NCBI RefSeq assembly: GCF_000423065.1
Contig: NZ_AUHG01000011.1
Span: forward strand, 620,001-684,000
Source: Christiangramia echinicola DSM 19838
GTDB taxonomy: Bacteria > Bacteroidota > Bacteroidia > Flavobacteriales > Flavobacteriaceae
Length of the DNA stretch: 64,000 nt
Direction of reading: 5' to 3'
Numbering within the stretch: position 1 is the first letter of the stretch; every line of letters starts with the position of its first letter. The position numbers were made by a program, and so were the translations under genes. Of the stretch, positions 24,426 through 34,416 are shown piece after piece. The notes under the pieces were generated by a model. That model made no database searches. It was not told the DNA's origin and saw only the letters and a list, made by a program, of their open reading frames with translations.

Positions 24426-27011
24426 TTGAATATGAATCTAAAACTAAATTTTAGCCTGCTTTTTATGGGCTTAATTCTAATAAACTCGGTAGTAATTGGA
24501 CAAAATACTACCCGGAAGGATGTATTTGTAGACGAAGACGGTGTGATGCGCTGGGGTGGGACCAATGAGGAAGTTCATGGTTTCGGAGTAAATTATTCTG
24601 CGCCATTTGCACATGCCTATAGATCTGCAGAGAAGAAGGGATTAGATATAAAGTCTGAAATAGACAAAGATGTTTATCATTTTACCAGGTTAGGTTTTGA
24701 CCTGTACCGTTTACATGTCTGGGATACCGAAATAAGTGATGAAAAAGGGAATTTACTGGAAAACGATAAGCTGGAAACATTTGATTATTTGCTAAATGAA
24801 CTTAAAAAACGAGATATCAATTTTGTGATAACGCCAATTGCATATTGGGGAAATGGCTGGCCGGAACCGGACGAAGATACTCCTGGCTTTTCAAATAAAT
24901 ACGGGAAAGAGAACAGTTTAACCGATCCTGAAGCTATCAAAGCTCAGCAGAATTACCTGGAGCAATTTCTTGATCATGTGAACCCTTATACCGGAGTTGC
25001 CTATAAAGACGAACCCAATCTCATTGCTTTTGAAATTAGTAATGAACCTCACCACCGCGGAGAACCGGAGGAGGTTAAAGATTTCATCAATAAAATGGTG
25101 GCGGCAATGCGTAAGACCGGCACTGAAAAGCCAATTTTTTACAACGTAAGTCATAGCGTGCAGCTGGCTGAAACTTATTTTACTTCAGATATTGACGGGG
25201 GAACTTTCCAGTGGTATCCAACTGGTCTCGGGTTTCAGAAAGAACTGGAAGGGAATCTTCTGCCAAATGTAAATGATTATCATATTCCTTTTAATGATGT
25301 GATTAAGAAGAACAATAAAGCCAAACTGGTTTATGAATTTGACGCGGCAGACGTTAATAAATCTTATATGTATCCAGCTATAGCCAGGAGTTTTCGTGAG
25401 GCGGGTATTCAACTCGCGACACATTTTGCGTACGACCCTACTTTTCTGGCCTATGCTAATACAGAGTATAATACACACTTTATGAACCTGAACTATACTC
25501 CTCATAAGGCCCTGGCTTTAATGATCGCTTCAGAAATTTTTCATGAAGTTCCCATGCGTGAGGAGCTTGGTACTTATCCAGAAAACCTCGAATTTGGTGA
25601 TTTTAAGATCAGCTATGAGGGTGATGTGGCAACTTATAATTCAGGGGATACTTTTATTTATACGAATACGAATACAATTCAGCCAAAAAGTTCTTTGGAA
25701 CTGAAGAAAGTTGCCGGACATGGAAATTCTGAGCTTGTGAACTATGAGGGCAAAGGAGCATATTTTCTGGATAAACTAAAAGATGGAGTATGGAGACTGG
25801 AAGTGATGCCAGATCCAATATTGATCAACAACCCTTTCGGTAGTAATAGCCTGGAAAAGACAGTTTCAGTGATCAGCTGGAAAGAGAATTCTATGGAGAT
25901 AGATTTAGCAGATCTAGGCAAAAACTTTAAAATTTCGGGATTGAACGAGGGGAATATGAAAGAATTTGAAGTTAACGGAAGAGCATTTGGTATCTCACCC
26001 GGCACCTATTTAGTTCAATCTGTAAATGCCAATTTTAAGATCAACGATTTTGAGAATAACTGGAATTTCGACCTTAGATCTTTTGAAGCCCAAGAGTCTA
26101 CTGTAGACAGGACTTATTTGATCCATGAGCCATCTAAAACAATCACAGCCAACAGCAGATTGAATATTGAAGCTATTGTAGTTTCAGATAGAGAAATTGA
26201 AAAAGTAGAGGCCTGGTTCCAGAATGGAAGTACATACAATTCGGTAGAATTGACTGCGAAGAACAATTATGATTATTCAGCTGAAATTCCGGAAAGCTTG
26301 ATCAAAAATGGTTTTTTGAGCTATAGAATAATTGTTTCTACAGATGATGGTTCGGTTACCTTTCCTGGTGGAGTAGAAGGAAGCCCCTCAAACTGGGATT
26401 TTTATTCTGAAGCGAAATACCAGACCAGGATCTTAAAAGAAGCTTCTCCAATTACCCTTTTCAATCCGGCGACAGATTCGAATAATTTGGTAATTGGTTG
26501 GTCTCCTAAGAACAACCTGGTTCCGGTACATGAAAATGAAGCAGAATTCCAGGTAGGGATAGATAGTTTGTTCAAAGAAGATGTTGAGAATACAGAAGCA
26601 AAGCCTATTTATGATTATTCTTTCCGATATAATTTTCAGAAGAAAATTGCGAGTCGCAACCTGAATGGGAGGAATAGAATTGTAATAAAAGCAAGCACTC
26701 TCCATGATAAAACAGGAAAAATCCAGGTAGCCCTGCTAATGAATAACGGAGCTTCTTTTGGGAAGACTATCGAACTAACCAACGAAATACAGGAGATAGA
26801 GATCGATCTTGAAGACCTGGAACCGGTTAAAACGGTAACGCTGCCAAGACCATATCCTGGATTCCTGCCTTATTATTTTGATCATTCTTATTCGGGTGAA
26901 TTCAAAATAGAAGATATAGAGGCCATTCAGTTTTCCATTGGTCCCGGGATGGAACAGGAAAATCTTCAGAAGCCACTTTCCGTAGGAATAAGAGAGGTAA
27001 GATTGGAATAA
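24426..27011 (+). CDS. large secreted clan GH-A glycoside hydrolase (GH5-like)
   Basis: The 861-residue protein has a signal peptide (1-25, ending VVIG-Q) and a TIM-barrel domain at about 30-400 containing GFDLYRLHVWD, AFEISNEPHH (Glu207, likely acid/base) and KLVYEFDAADV (Glu304, likely nucleophile). That is the strand-4/strand-7 Glu pair of clan GH-A. Beta-sandwich regions follow: about 400-535, an Ig-like part around 555-680, and a C-terminal carbohydrate-binding-like domain (about 735-861). I do not recognise the exact family; GH5 or a beta-galactosidase-type relative would fit. Co-location with galactose genes suggests a galactose-containing polymer. There is no T9SS sorting tail or lipobox, so it is probably periplasmic. 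Confidence 0.8.
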   Translation: MNMNLKLNFSLLFMGLILINSVVIGQNTTRKDVFVDEDGVMRWGGTNEEVHGFGVNYSAPFAHAYRSAEKKGLDIKSEIDKDVYHFTRLGFDLYRLHVWDTEISDEKGNLLENDKLETFDYLLNELKKRDINFVITPIAYWGNGWPEPDEDTPGFSNKYGKENSLTDPEAIKAQQNYLEQFLDHVNPYTGVAYKDEPNLIAFEISNEPHHRGEPEEVKDFINKMVAAMRKTGTEKPIFYNVSHSVQLAETYFTSDIDGGTFQWYPTGLGFQKELEGNLLPNVNDYHIPFNDVIKKNNKAKLVYEFDAADVNKSYMYPAIARSFREAGIQLATHFAYDPTFLAYANTEYNTHFMNLNYTPHKALALMIASEIFHEVPMREELGTYPENLEFGDFKISYEGDVATYNSGDTFIYTNTNTIQPKSSLELKKVAGHGNSELVNYEGKGAYFLDKLKDGVWRLEVMPDPILINNPFGSNSLEKTVSVISWKENSMEIDLADLGKNFKISGLNEGNMKEFEVNGRAFGISPGTYLVQSVNANFKINDFENNWNFDLRSFEAQESTVDRTYLIHEPSKTITANSRLNIEAIVVSDREIEKVEAWFQNGSTYNSVELTAKNNYDYSAEIPESLIKNGFLSYRIIVSTDDGSVTFPGGVEGSPSNWDFYSEAKYQTRILKEASPITLFNPATDSNNLVIGWSPKNNLVPVHENEAEFQVGIDSLFKEDVENTEAKPIYDYSFRYNFQKKIASRNLNGRNRIVIKASTLHDKTGKIQVALLMNNGASFGKTIELTNEIQEIEIDLEDLEPVKTVTLPRPYPGFLPYYFDHSYSGEFKIEDIEAIQFSIGPGMEQENLQKPLSVGIREVRLE

Positions 27012-27033
27012 TATCCAATTACAAAACTGAAAT

Positions 27034-27072
27034 AAAAAAAAAGGTCTCACTAATAAGCGAGACCTTTTTTTC
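27034..27072. terminator. bidirectional terminator between glycosidase and ribonucleotide reductase
   Basis: GGTCTC (27043-27048) pairs with GAGACC (27059-27064), extended by facing A and T runs on both sides. It terminates both convergent transcripts. Confidence 0.9.
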
Positions 27073-27087
27073 AGTTATAACAGAAAA

Positions 27088-29643
27088 TTAACCACATTTA
27101 GAGGAACCACAGTCCTTACAGGTTAAGCATCCTTCCTGGTAAATCAGATTTGAGGAATTACAATTTGTACATTTTTCCTTTTTAGCTACAGTACCATCCG
27201 CTATAAAGCGCTTAAGTGCTCTTACTACACCATTTTTCCAGGTGTTGATAGATTCACTATCCAGCTGCAGACTATTGATGAGATCTACCACGTTGTCTAT
27301 AGACATTCCGTGACGAAGCGTACTCGAAATTAGTTTTGCATAGTTCCAGAATTCTGGGTTAAACTTATGCGAAAGTCCTTCAATAGTAGTTTTATAACCA
27401 CGTTTGTTCTCATACTGGAAATCATATCTTGAAGTTCCGTCTTCATTTCTGGCCTTGATGATATAGCCTTCGTTGACCCATCTAGGGATCAGGATTCCTT
27501 CTTCATCATCGGCAAAACCGGTAAAGATCTCATAAGGACGTCCATCTACAAGACCAATAAATGCGATCCATTTATCTTTATTATTCTGGAAACGAACTAC
27601 ATCTGCAGTTAGTACTTCTGGTCTTTTAAGTGGGAAGTTCCCGCCAGTAGTTTCAGCTTCTTCCTCCTTTTTCTCTTCATTAGAGATAAGGACTCCAGAA
27701 CGCGAACCATCACGATAAACCGTTACACCTTTACAGCCAGCTTCCCAGGCCTCTAGATATAGTTTCCCTACCAGCTCTTCATCAACATCGTTTGGAAGGT
27801 TGATAGTTACACTAATAGAATGATCTATCCATTTTTGAACTGCTCCCTGCATCTTCACTTTACTCAACCAATCCACATCGTTTGATGTCGCCTGATAATA
27901 AGGAGAAAGTTTTACCAGTTTGTCAAGTTCTTCCTGAGAGTAATTCTTATCGGTATCATGACCTTTAGCTCTCATCCATTCTTTGAAACGGTGGTGGAAA
28001 ACCACATATTCTTCCCAGGAATCTCCAACTTCATCAACGAAGTCTACTCGAGCATTCTTATCATTAGGATTTACTTTTCTTCTTCTTTTATATACCGGAA
28101 GGAAAACAGGCTCGATCCCAGAAGTTGTCTGGGTCATCAAACTAGTTGTTCCTGTTGGAGCTATAGTAAGAAGTGCAATGTTTCTCCTACCGTATTCCAG
28201 CATATCATAATAAAGCTTTTCATCAGCTTCCTTAAGTCTCAGGATAAACGGATTGTCTTTTTCTCTATCTGATTCAAATATTGAAAAAGCACCTCTTTCT
28301 TTCGCTGTATCTACAGAAGCTCTGTAAGCCGCAAGAGCGATAGTCTTATGAATGTCTACGGAAAAGTCTATTCCTTCCTTGCTTCCGTATCTAATTCCAA
28401 GTCCGGCAAGCATATCACCTTCAGCAGTAATACCAATTCCGGTTCTACGACCTTCATAGGCTTTCTGACGAATATTCAGCCAAAGATTTTTCTCTACAGC
28501 TTTGATCTCCTCATTTTCAGGATCGGCATCGATCTTAGCTAATATATTGTCTATCTTTTCAAGTTCAAGATCAATAATATCGTCCATGATTCTTTGTGCC
28601 GCTCCAATATGTTTTTTGAAAAGTTCAAAATTGAATTGAGCTTTATCTGTAAATGGATCTTCAACATAAGAGTAAAGATTGATAGCCAGAAGACGACATG
28701 AATCATAAGGACATAACGGGATCTCACCGCAGGGGTTAGTAGAAACCGTTTTATAACCAAGATCTGCATAACAATCTGGAACCGACTCATTAATTACAGT
28801 ATCCCAGAAAAGTATTCCTGGCTCTGCAGATTTCCATGCATTATGTACGATCTTTTTCCAAAGCTTATCAGCTTCTATATCTTTCTGGAATTTAGGTTCT
28901 TTACTAAAGACCGGATATTTTTGAGTATATGAACCGTTATTCTTAACGGCATTCATGAATTCATCATCAATTCTAACCGAGACATTGGCGCCTGTAACTT
29001 TCCCTTGTTCCATTTTAGCATCGATGAAGTCTTCAGCATCCGGGTGGTTAATAGAAACCGAAAGCATAAGTGCTCCACGTCTCCCGTCCTGAGCAACCTC
29101 TCTCGTAGAGTTTGAATAGCGCTCCATAAAAGGAACAATTCCGGTAGAGGTTAAAGCAGAATTATTTACTGCAGAACTCTTAGGTCTTATATGTGAAAGG
29201 TCATGACCAACACCACCACGACGTTTCATTAACTGTACCTGCTCCTGGTCTATCTTCATGATGCCTCCATAAGAATCTGAATTTCCATCATTTCCAATTA
29301 CGAAACAGTTAGATAATGAACCAACCTGATAAGGATTTCCTATTCCTGCCATAGGGCTTCCCTGTGGTACGATATATTTAAAATTTTTGATAAGGTCAAA
29401 AACTTCATCCTCACTCATCGGGTTCGGATATTTCTTTTCAACTCTTGCAATTTCCCCGGCGATGCGTCTGTGCATATCGTCTGGAGTGAGTTCGTAAATA
29501 TTCCCTTGAGAATCTTTAAGGGCATATTTATTTACCCAAACTCTGGCTGCAAGATCATCTCCTTTAAAATATTTCAAGGATGCATCATAAGCCTGATCCT
29601 GGGTATAGGTTTGTGGAACAACTGGTTTTTCTTCTACAGGCAT
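27088..29643 (-). CDS. nrdJ: adenosylcobalamin-dependent (class II) ribonucleotide reductase
   Basis: The enzyme reduces ribonucleotides to deoxyribonucleotides using adenosylcobalamin as radical source and needs no oxygen. The 851-residue protein shows SNCFVIGNDGNSDSYGG, the catalytic region VSTNPCGEIPLCPYDSC, the NLYSY segment and APTGTTSLMTQTTSGIEPVF. The C-terminal tail has CTNCNSSNL...CLTCKDCGSSKCG, cysteine-rich like the zinc-ribbon and redox tail of the TIGR02504-type class II enzymes. An intact ATP-cone is not obvious; the N-terminal 100 residues are a divergent regulatory region. It is monocistronic. I looked for a cobalamin riboswitch in the upstream 300 bp and saw none. Confidence 0.95.
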   Translation of the reverse strand: MPVEEKPVVPQTYTQDQAYDASLKYFKGDDLAARVWVNKYALKDSQGNIYELTPDDMHRRIAGEIARVEKKYPNPMSEDEVFDLIKNFKYIVPQGSPMAGIGNPYQVGSLSNCFVIGNDGNSDSYGGIMKIDQEQVQLMKRRGGVGHDLSHIRPKSSAVNNSALTSTGIVPFMERYSNSTREVAQDGRRGALMLSVSINHPDAEDFIDAKMEQGKVTGANVSVRIDDEFMNAVKNNGSYTQKYPVFSKEPKFQKDIEADKLWKKIVHNAWKSAEPGILFWDTVINESVPDCYADLGYKTVSTNPCGEIPLCPYDSCRLLAINLYSYVEDPFTDKAQFNFELFKKHIGAAQRIMDDIIDLELEKIDNILAKIDADPENEEIKAVEKNLWLNIRQKAYEGRRTGIGITAEGDMLAGLGIRYGSKEGIDFSVDIHKTIALAAYRASVDTAKERGAFSIFESDREKDNPFILRLKEADEKLYYDMLEYGRRNIALLTIAPTGTTSLMTQTTSGIEPVFLPVYKRRRKVNPNDKNARVDFVDEVGDSWEEYVVFHHRFKEWMRAKGHDTDKNYSQEELDKLVKLSPYYQATSNDVDWLSKVKMQGAVQKWIDHSISVTINLPNDVDEELVGKLYLEAWEAGCKGVTVYRDGSRSGVLISNEEKKEEEAETTGGNFPLKRPEVLTADVVRFQNNKDKWIAFIGLVDGRPYEIFTGFADDEEGILIPRWVNEGYIIKARNEDGTSRYDFQYENKRGYKTTIEGLSHKFNPEFWNYAKLISSTLRHGMSIDNVVDLINSLQLDSESINTWKNGVVRALKRFIADGTVAKKEKCTNCNSSNLIYQEGCLTCKDCGSSKCG

Positions 29644-30318
29644 ATAAATGAGATTTTTAGGTTAGAATTTCGTTTTAGTCTGGTATAAAACTAAACAAAG
29701 AAATGAGATAATTAACAATTTGTTTAGAAAAAGTTATCAAGAAAAAACTGTTAATATATTGATTATCAGCACTATAAAAAATTACTAACAATGGAAAGTT
29801 GACAAATAATGAAAATTATAATTTTCTTATTTGAATTTGTGTTACATACTTACAATGTGAATTGTTTTTCGGGTTCGCAAGTGAAATTAGATAAATTTCA
29901 GGGTTAATAGGAAATTATATTCTGTGAATTTCAGAAAAAAAAGAGGCCCCGCTAATAGCAGGGCCTTCTTTGAATTAACACCTATGAAAATTCAAAAATA
30001 AAATCGTTTATCCTTGATAGTCCAAATTTTCTATTCCTATTCAGAATATAAATTGGCACCACTCCATTTTCAAAAGGAGGTAGGGTTATATTTTAAGTTA
30101 CACTTATAAAGTAACAGAGTAACATTCATTTATTAAGAACATACGGCATGATTTGTTAGCCGTAACCGACGCTAATATATATAATAAATCTTTGGTTTTA
30201 CACTCATACAGCGTCTTTTCGTGAATTTTTGAAAGTTATTGTACAAACTTCAAACTCTCATTATTTTCGATATTAACATCTATTTATCATAAATTACTGA
30301 GATAAAGGTTTTTAATAA
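29644..30318. other. 675-bp gene-poor interval with small hairpins
   Basis: No convincing gene is present. The right two thirds would be the 3' untranslated region of the susCDE operon, ending at the terminator at 29934-29972. Within it ACGGC/GCCGT (30143-30163) and GACGCT/AGCGTC (30168-30215, followed by TTTTC on the plus strand) form two adjacent stems. The left third is AT-rich DNA upstream of nrdJ. A 32-codon frame at 29809-29907 has no supporting signals. Confidence 0.6.
29934..29972 (-). terminator. terminator of the susCDE-amylase operon
   Basis: On the minus strand GGCCC pairs with GGGCC around a short loop with further A/T pairing, followed by eight consecutive T residues (A run at 29936-29943 on plus). 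It lies about 350 bp after the last operon gene, leaving an unusually long 3' untranslated region. Confidence 0.8.
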
Positions 30319-31032
30319 TCAGTTTGTGGTCTTAAATGTATAAATGCTACTGGTGGAAGTATTGCTGCCATCACTGGTTACTACTCTCCAGTAATATACA
30401 GTATTCGCCTCTACAGAAACATTTACGCTTGTACTGGTTATATTTTTCCAATTTGCAGGTGGTTCCTGTGTTGCATCAACCTTATCTGCAAATAGGGTAT
30501 AAGTGACGGCCTCTCCATCTGGATCCTGGGACGCTTCCCAGCTAATAGATACTTCACCGTTATCTGGCGTAACTGTAGCTCCCGGAGTTGGTGATAGTGC
30601 ATTTACCGGGAATGGAGCGAAATTGGATTCTCCGTCTCCCGCCAGGTAAAACTTCCAGGTATTAGAACTGTTTGTAATTGAACCGCTATTTCTGGAAATA
30701 ACCTGCCACGAATATGGGTGTCCTCTTCCAAGACTTACATCTGTAAAAGTAGCAGTGAGCGCTGTTTTAACTGAAGTGGTCTGATTATCTAAATTAGTGA
30801 TCTTTAGGTCATAACTTTCTGTTTCTGAAGCTTCTTCCCAGCTAAATTCTACCATGGCTGAATTGCCTGAAATTTCTCCCTGTTCACATTCTTTATTGTT
30901 TTCCGGAAGCTTTAAAGTGGCCATTCCGGGTTCATCAATATCCGGTTGTGGAGTTGGAGTTGGATCACTTCCGCTATCGCAGGAAGTAAGCAGTATGAGT
31001 CCTGATATGTATAAAGTAAATAACTTTTTCAT
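30319..31032 (-). CDS. surface lipoprotein with two fibronectin type III-like domains
   Basis: The 237-residue lipoprotein has lipobox LLTSCDSG (Cys19) and a Pro/Thr/Asp linker (PTPTPQPDIDEPG). Two Fn3-like modules follow: residues about 35-130, with VEFSWEEASETESYDLKI and YSWQVISRN, and about 140-237, with ISWEASQDPDGEAVTYTL and VYYWRVVTSDG. The acidic residues behind the lipid-anchor cysteine (CDSGSD) resemble the export signal that sends Bacteroidota lipoproteins to the cell surface. It is the last gene of the operon, 3 bp after the amylase gene, in the position SusF holds in Bacteroides, but is unrelated in sequence. Fn3 domains are often spacers in glycan systems; direct starch binding is unproven. 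Confidence 0.8.
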   Translation of the reverse strand: MKKLFTLYISGLILLTSCDSGSDPTPTPQPDIDEPGMATLKLPENNKECEQGEISGNSAMVEFSWEEASETESYDLKITNLDNQTTSVKTALTATFTDVSLGRGHPYSWQVISRNSGSITNSSNTWKFYLAGDGESNFAPFPVNALSPTPGATVTPDNGEVSISWEASQDPDGEAVTYTLFADKVDATQEPPANWKNITSTSVNVSVEANTVYYWRVVTSDGSNTSTSSIYTFKTTN

Positions 31033-31035
31033 CTC

Positions 31036-34000
31036 TTATTCTTTAATTACTTTAATAGTTTTATTTACCGTGGCGCCCTGCATTCTTACGATATAAAGGC
31101 CTGAGCTTCTTCCTTTAAGATCTAGTTCTATTACCCTATTCGCTGCAACCGATTTTGATTTTTGATTTAAAAGGTTTCCGGTTCCGTCAAATATTTTAAC
31201 TAGTACTTCTGAGTCATCCCCAGCTACATATACCTGCAGGTAACCCCTGGTTGGATTCGGGTAAAATGAAACTTTCTCGCTAACAAATATTTCTTCAAAA
31301 TAACTTCCCTGACAATCAAGGTCTGTATTCACCTGAATTTTGTTCGAACCACTCTCCAGGTTCAATGTGATCTCAGATTCTGAGGTTACAAAATGTTCAT
31401 TATTAAGGCTTATATAATATCTTTCTGCTCCATCGAGTTTTAAAGTGATCTGCTTTCTTGATTGGTTTACGGCCGAAGTGGTAGAAAGATCATCCGGTTC
31501 AGTAATAGTTACCGTATAACATCTTTCAAAATCGCTTTCTCCATTTACGGTAAAGCAAATTTCATAAGTTCCCGTGGCCAGGTTCTGAAAGTTTCCAGCA
31601 TGATCATTTTCATTATTCAATACTATGGCATCCCCGCCATTAATAGATACTGAATAAGTATGATCTGGAATTGTTGCATTTACATTTATAGATCCGTTAT
31701 CCTGTCCATTACAACTTGAACCTACAGCTTCAACATTAAATGCATCTGCCGGAAGATTAAAAACTGTGCATCCTTCTACATTTACTGAATCACCAATTGG
31801 TGTATCAGGACAATTGTCTTCTGCATCTGGAACCCCATCTTCATCGGCATCAGGGAAATTATCGTTTGGGAACAGGGCCGAAGGCTGATCTGCATAAATA
31901 TGCCATTCTCCCGGAGCAAGGCTAAGGGTAGTAGTATTGGCAGTGATCGTCTTCTTTTTGTTATTATTAAAGAGGTCATACCAGTCTCCTGTTTGCTGAA
32001 ATTCTACCTCAGTAGATTTTGTTGTCACACCAAAATTTCCAACAATAAGCATTTTTGAGATCTGGTTAGATCCGGCTGAAGAATAGTTAAGATGAATGGT
32101 TTTAATTCCATTTGTATTATCTGCATCTATAGTGAAATCATCAGTGTCAAAGATGGCTTCAGAATTCCTTAAAGCGATCAATTTTGAATAATCTTTATAT
32201 AGGTCTTTGCGATCTGCATCTTCAAAATAATCCCAGCGAATAGGTTTGTTTCCCACCCTTCCGTTATAATCTATAGAAAAGTCATAGCCAAGTTCACCAA
32301 ACTGCCAGATCATCTTAGGACCTGGAATTGTAAAAAAGAAGGCTGCATTCATGCTCATTCTGTCTAAGGCCGTAGGCAGTGATTTTACAGAATAGTCACC
32401 GGAGGAATTGCCATATTCTAATGCTTTGAACATTAAACGTTCTTCATCATGACTCTCCATATAAACTACGTTTCTAGGTTCTTCCCATCCACGATTTTTA
32501 TAAGATGCCCAGGCAAAATCAGATTTACCACCATCGTGATATCCCATGATCGCTTCTCCGTAGGAACCGGTAAGATTGCTCCAAAGCATAATACCTTTCC
32601 CTTCATCAAGGCGGTAATTTGCCCATTCGGTCTCTTCGTTATTTCCGCCAAGGTGCTCAAAGATCACATAAGAGTCATCATCTACCGCCCATTGATAATC
32701 GGCGTATTCTTTTAACAATGCAACGCGGTCTGCCTGGTAGGAACCAGTACAACCTTCATCACTTGCTGAGCAATTCTGGGTAAATCCTTTTGTAAGATCC
32801 CAGCGAAATCCATCAAATTTGAATTCTTCGATCCAATATTGAACAATTCTTTTTACGTAATCCTGCGTTCCCTGGTATTGATGATTATAATCATAAAATA
32901 CAGAATATGAATGTTTCGCAGATTGATTGAAAAAAGGATTGTCTGCAGATGGCGTCCCATTCGTATCACCATTTGAGTCATTATATAATCTGAAATATGG
33001 ATTCTGTCCTGTTGCATGATTGAATACGATATCGGCTATTACAGCGATTCCTCGTTGATGTGCTTCGTCTATTAATTTCTTCAGCATTTCCGGGGAACCG
33101 TAATATTTATCTGTGGCCATATGGAAAGAAGGGTTATATCCCCAACTTTCATTACCGTCAAATTCATTTACCGGCATTAATTCAATAGCATTTATCCCTA
33201 AATTCTCCAGGTAATCCAATCTGTCTATAAGGGCCTTATAAGAATGATCTTCATCAAAATCTCTTAGAAGAAGTTCATAGATTACGAGGTCTTCTTTAGC
33301 TGGTTTTTCGAAAGAAGAGTCATTCCAGGTATAAGTGCTAGTATCTGTTTGAAACCAGGTTACTGCATTTGTTGTTTTACCTGAAGGATAGGAAGGAATA
33401 TCAGAATAAGTTTCAGATTCTATATATTGATCATTCCATGGATCCAGGATCAAATGCGAAAAAGGATCTGCTATAGAGATTGAATAATCAACTTTATACT
33501 GGTAAAGAATATCGCTATTGGCAGTAAGTCCATCTAAGGTGATCCAGAAACGATCTTTTGCCGAATCATAATTCATTAAATAGTCATTAGACATTTCCCA
33601 GTTAGTAAGAGAACCAATCCAATGAACAACCTCCTTATTAGGAGCGTATAATACGAATGTTGCCTCTGTAGGATTAGATGGATCAAAATTGATCCCATCT
33701 TCTAATCCGGCCGGCAGGGAAACTTCGGGTACGTCTGCTTTAGCAGCGGCATAAAAGATCACAGACTGTGAATCATCACCGTCTATTGCTTTTAAACTTA
33801 TCTCACTATAATCTGATAAGTTTAAAGAGTAAGAGTAATTCTTGGATAGAATAGAAGTGGAGTTAACTAATTCACCGCCTACATATAATTCAAAAAGAGC
33901 ATCGATGCTAGAAGTTGCAGAGATCGATAAAGGATTTCCGTTTTCTAATAAAGTAAAACTAGCAGTCGGATTGTTTAAGGTTAGCTCGAAAGTACCCACA

Positions 34001-34404
34001 TCCACTATAAAATCCTGAGTTTTTTTGTCACCGTTACCATCTTTAGCCTTTACTAAAAAGCCAATTCTTGTAATGCCGGTTCGACCAAAAAATTCAGAGA
34101 CTTTAAAGGTGATACTTAATTTTTCACCATCCGCTGTAAGCTTGTGCGCTTCATTAGAATTATCCCAGCTCCCATTATTTGGAGCATTTTGTTGTACATC
34201 TGCATTATTGTAACTCCATGCCCATAAATAGGCATCGGTCACTCCCCATTGATCCAGATCTATATCTGAAAATGTTAAGGTTACGGTATCATTTTCTCCA
34301 AAAGGATCAGGATCTATTTCTACAGAAGCTGTTTGTTGCTGTCCCACGACCATTTGGAAAAACCCGATAGTGAATAACCAAAAAACAAGTAATTTTTGTT
34401 TCAT
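31036..34404 (-). CDS. T9SS-secreted GH13 alpha-amylase, multidomain
   Basis: The 1122-residue amylase cleaves alpha-1,4-glucans outside the cell. Domains in order: signal peptide (1-22); N-terminal beta-sandwich (about 25-135); a CBM48-like module (about 235-330) with VLYAPNKEVVHWIGSLTNWE; and a GH13 barrel (about 370-720) with nucleophile Asp536 (DGFRWDLTKG), acid/base Glu583 (IFEHLGG) and Asp653 (MESHDEERL). Then come an all-beta domain, thrombospondin type 3-like calcium repeats (DADEDGVPDAEDNCPD), and a C-terminal type IX sorting domain (SFYPNPTRGYLQVYV to the final KTIKVIKE). Export is therefore by T9SS. A terminator-like hairpin separates it from the preceding susE-like gene. Confidence 0.93.
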   Translation of the reverse strand: MKQKLLVFWLFTIGFFQMVVGQQQTASVEIDPDPFGENDTVTLTFSDIDLDQWGVTDAYLWAWSYNNADVQQNAPNNGSWDNSNEAHKLTADGEKLSITFKVSEFFGRTGITRIGFLVKAKDGNGDKKTQDFIVDVGTFELTLNNPTASFTLLENGNPLSISATSSIDALFELYVGGELVNSTSILSKNYSYSLNLSDYSEISLKAIDGDDSQSVIFYAAAKADVPEVSLPAGLEDGINFDPSNPTEATFVLYAPNKEVVHWIGSLTNWEMSNDYLMNYDSAKDRFWITLDGLTANSDILYQYKVDYSISIADPFSHLILDPWNDQYIESETYSDIPSYPSGKTTNAVTWFQTDTSTYTWNDSSFEKPAKEDLVIYELLLRDFDEDHSYKALIDRLDYLENLGINAIELMPVNEFDGNESWGYNPSFHMATDKYYGSPEMLKKLIDEAHQRGIAVIADIVFNHATGQNPYFRLYNDSNGDTNGTPSADNPFFNQSAKHSYSVFYDYNHQYQGTQDYVKRIVQYWIEEFKFDGFRWDLTKGFTQNCSASDEGCTGSYQADRVALLKEYADYQWAVDDDSYVIFEHLGGNNEETEWANYRLDEGKGIMLWSNLTGSYGEAIMGYHDGGKSDFAWASYKNRGWEEPRNVVYMESHDEERLMFKALEYGNSSGDYSVKSLPTALDRMSMNAAFFFTIPGPKMIWQFGELGYDFSIDYNGRVGNKPIRWDYFEDADRKDLYKDYSKLIALRNSEAIFDTDDFTIDADNTNGIKTIHLNYSSAGSNQISKMLIVGNFGVTTKSTEVEFQQTGDWYDLFNNNKKKTITANTTTLSLAPGEWHIYADQPSALFPNDNFPDADEDGVPDAEDNCPDTPIGDSVNVEGCTVFNLPADAFNVEAVGSSCNGQDNGSINVNATIPDHTYSVSINGGDAIVLNNENDHAGNFQNLATGTYEICFTVNGESDFERCYTVTITEPDDLSTTSAVNQSRKQITLKLDGAERYYISLNNEHFVTSESEITLNLESGSNKIQVNTDLDCQGSYFEEIFVSEKVSFYPNPTRGYLQVYVAGDDSEVLVKIFDGTGNLLNQKSKSVAANRVIELDLKGRSSGLYIVRMQGATVNKTIKVIKE

Positions 34405-34416
34405 ATTATAATGTTT

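Noticed and set aside
29809-29907. 32-codon plus-strand frame in the intergenic region
   Set aside because: No promoter, no ribosome-binding site, biased composition and no recognisable product.
29644-29940. Cobalamin riboswitch upstream of the B12-dependent reductase
   Set aside because: No B12-box-like GCCACTG sequence or matching stem set was found on the relevant strand.
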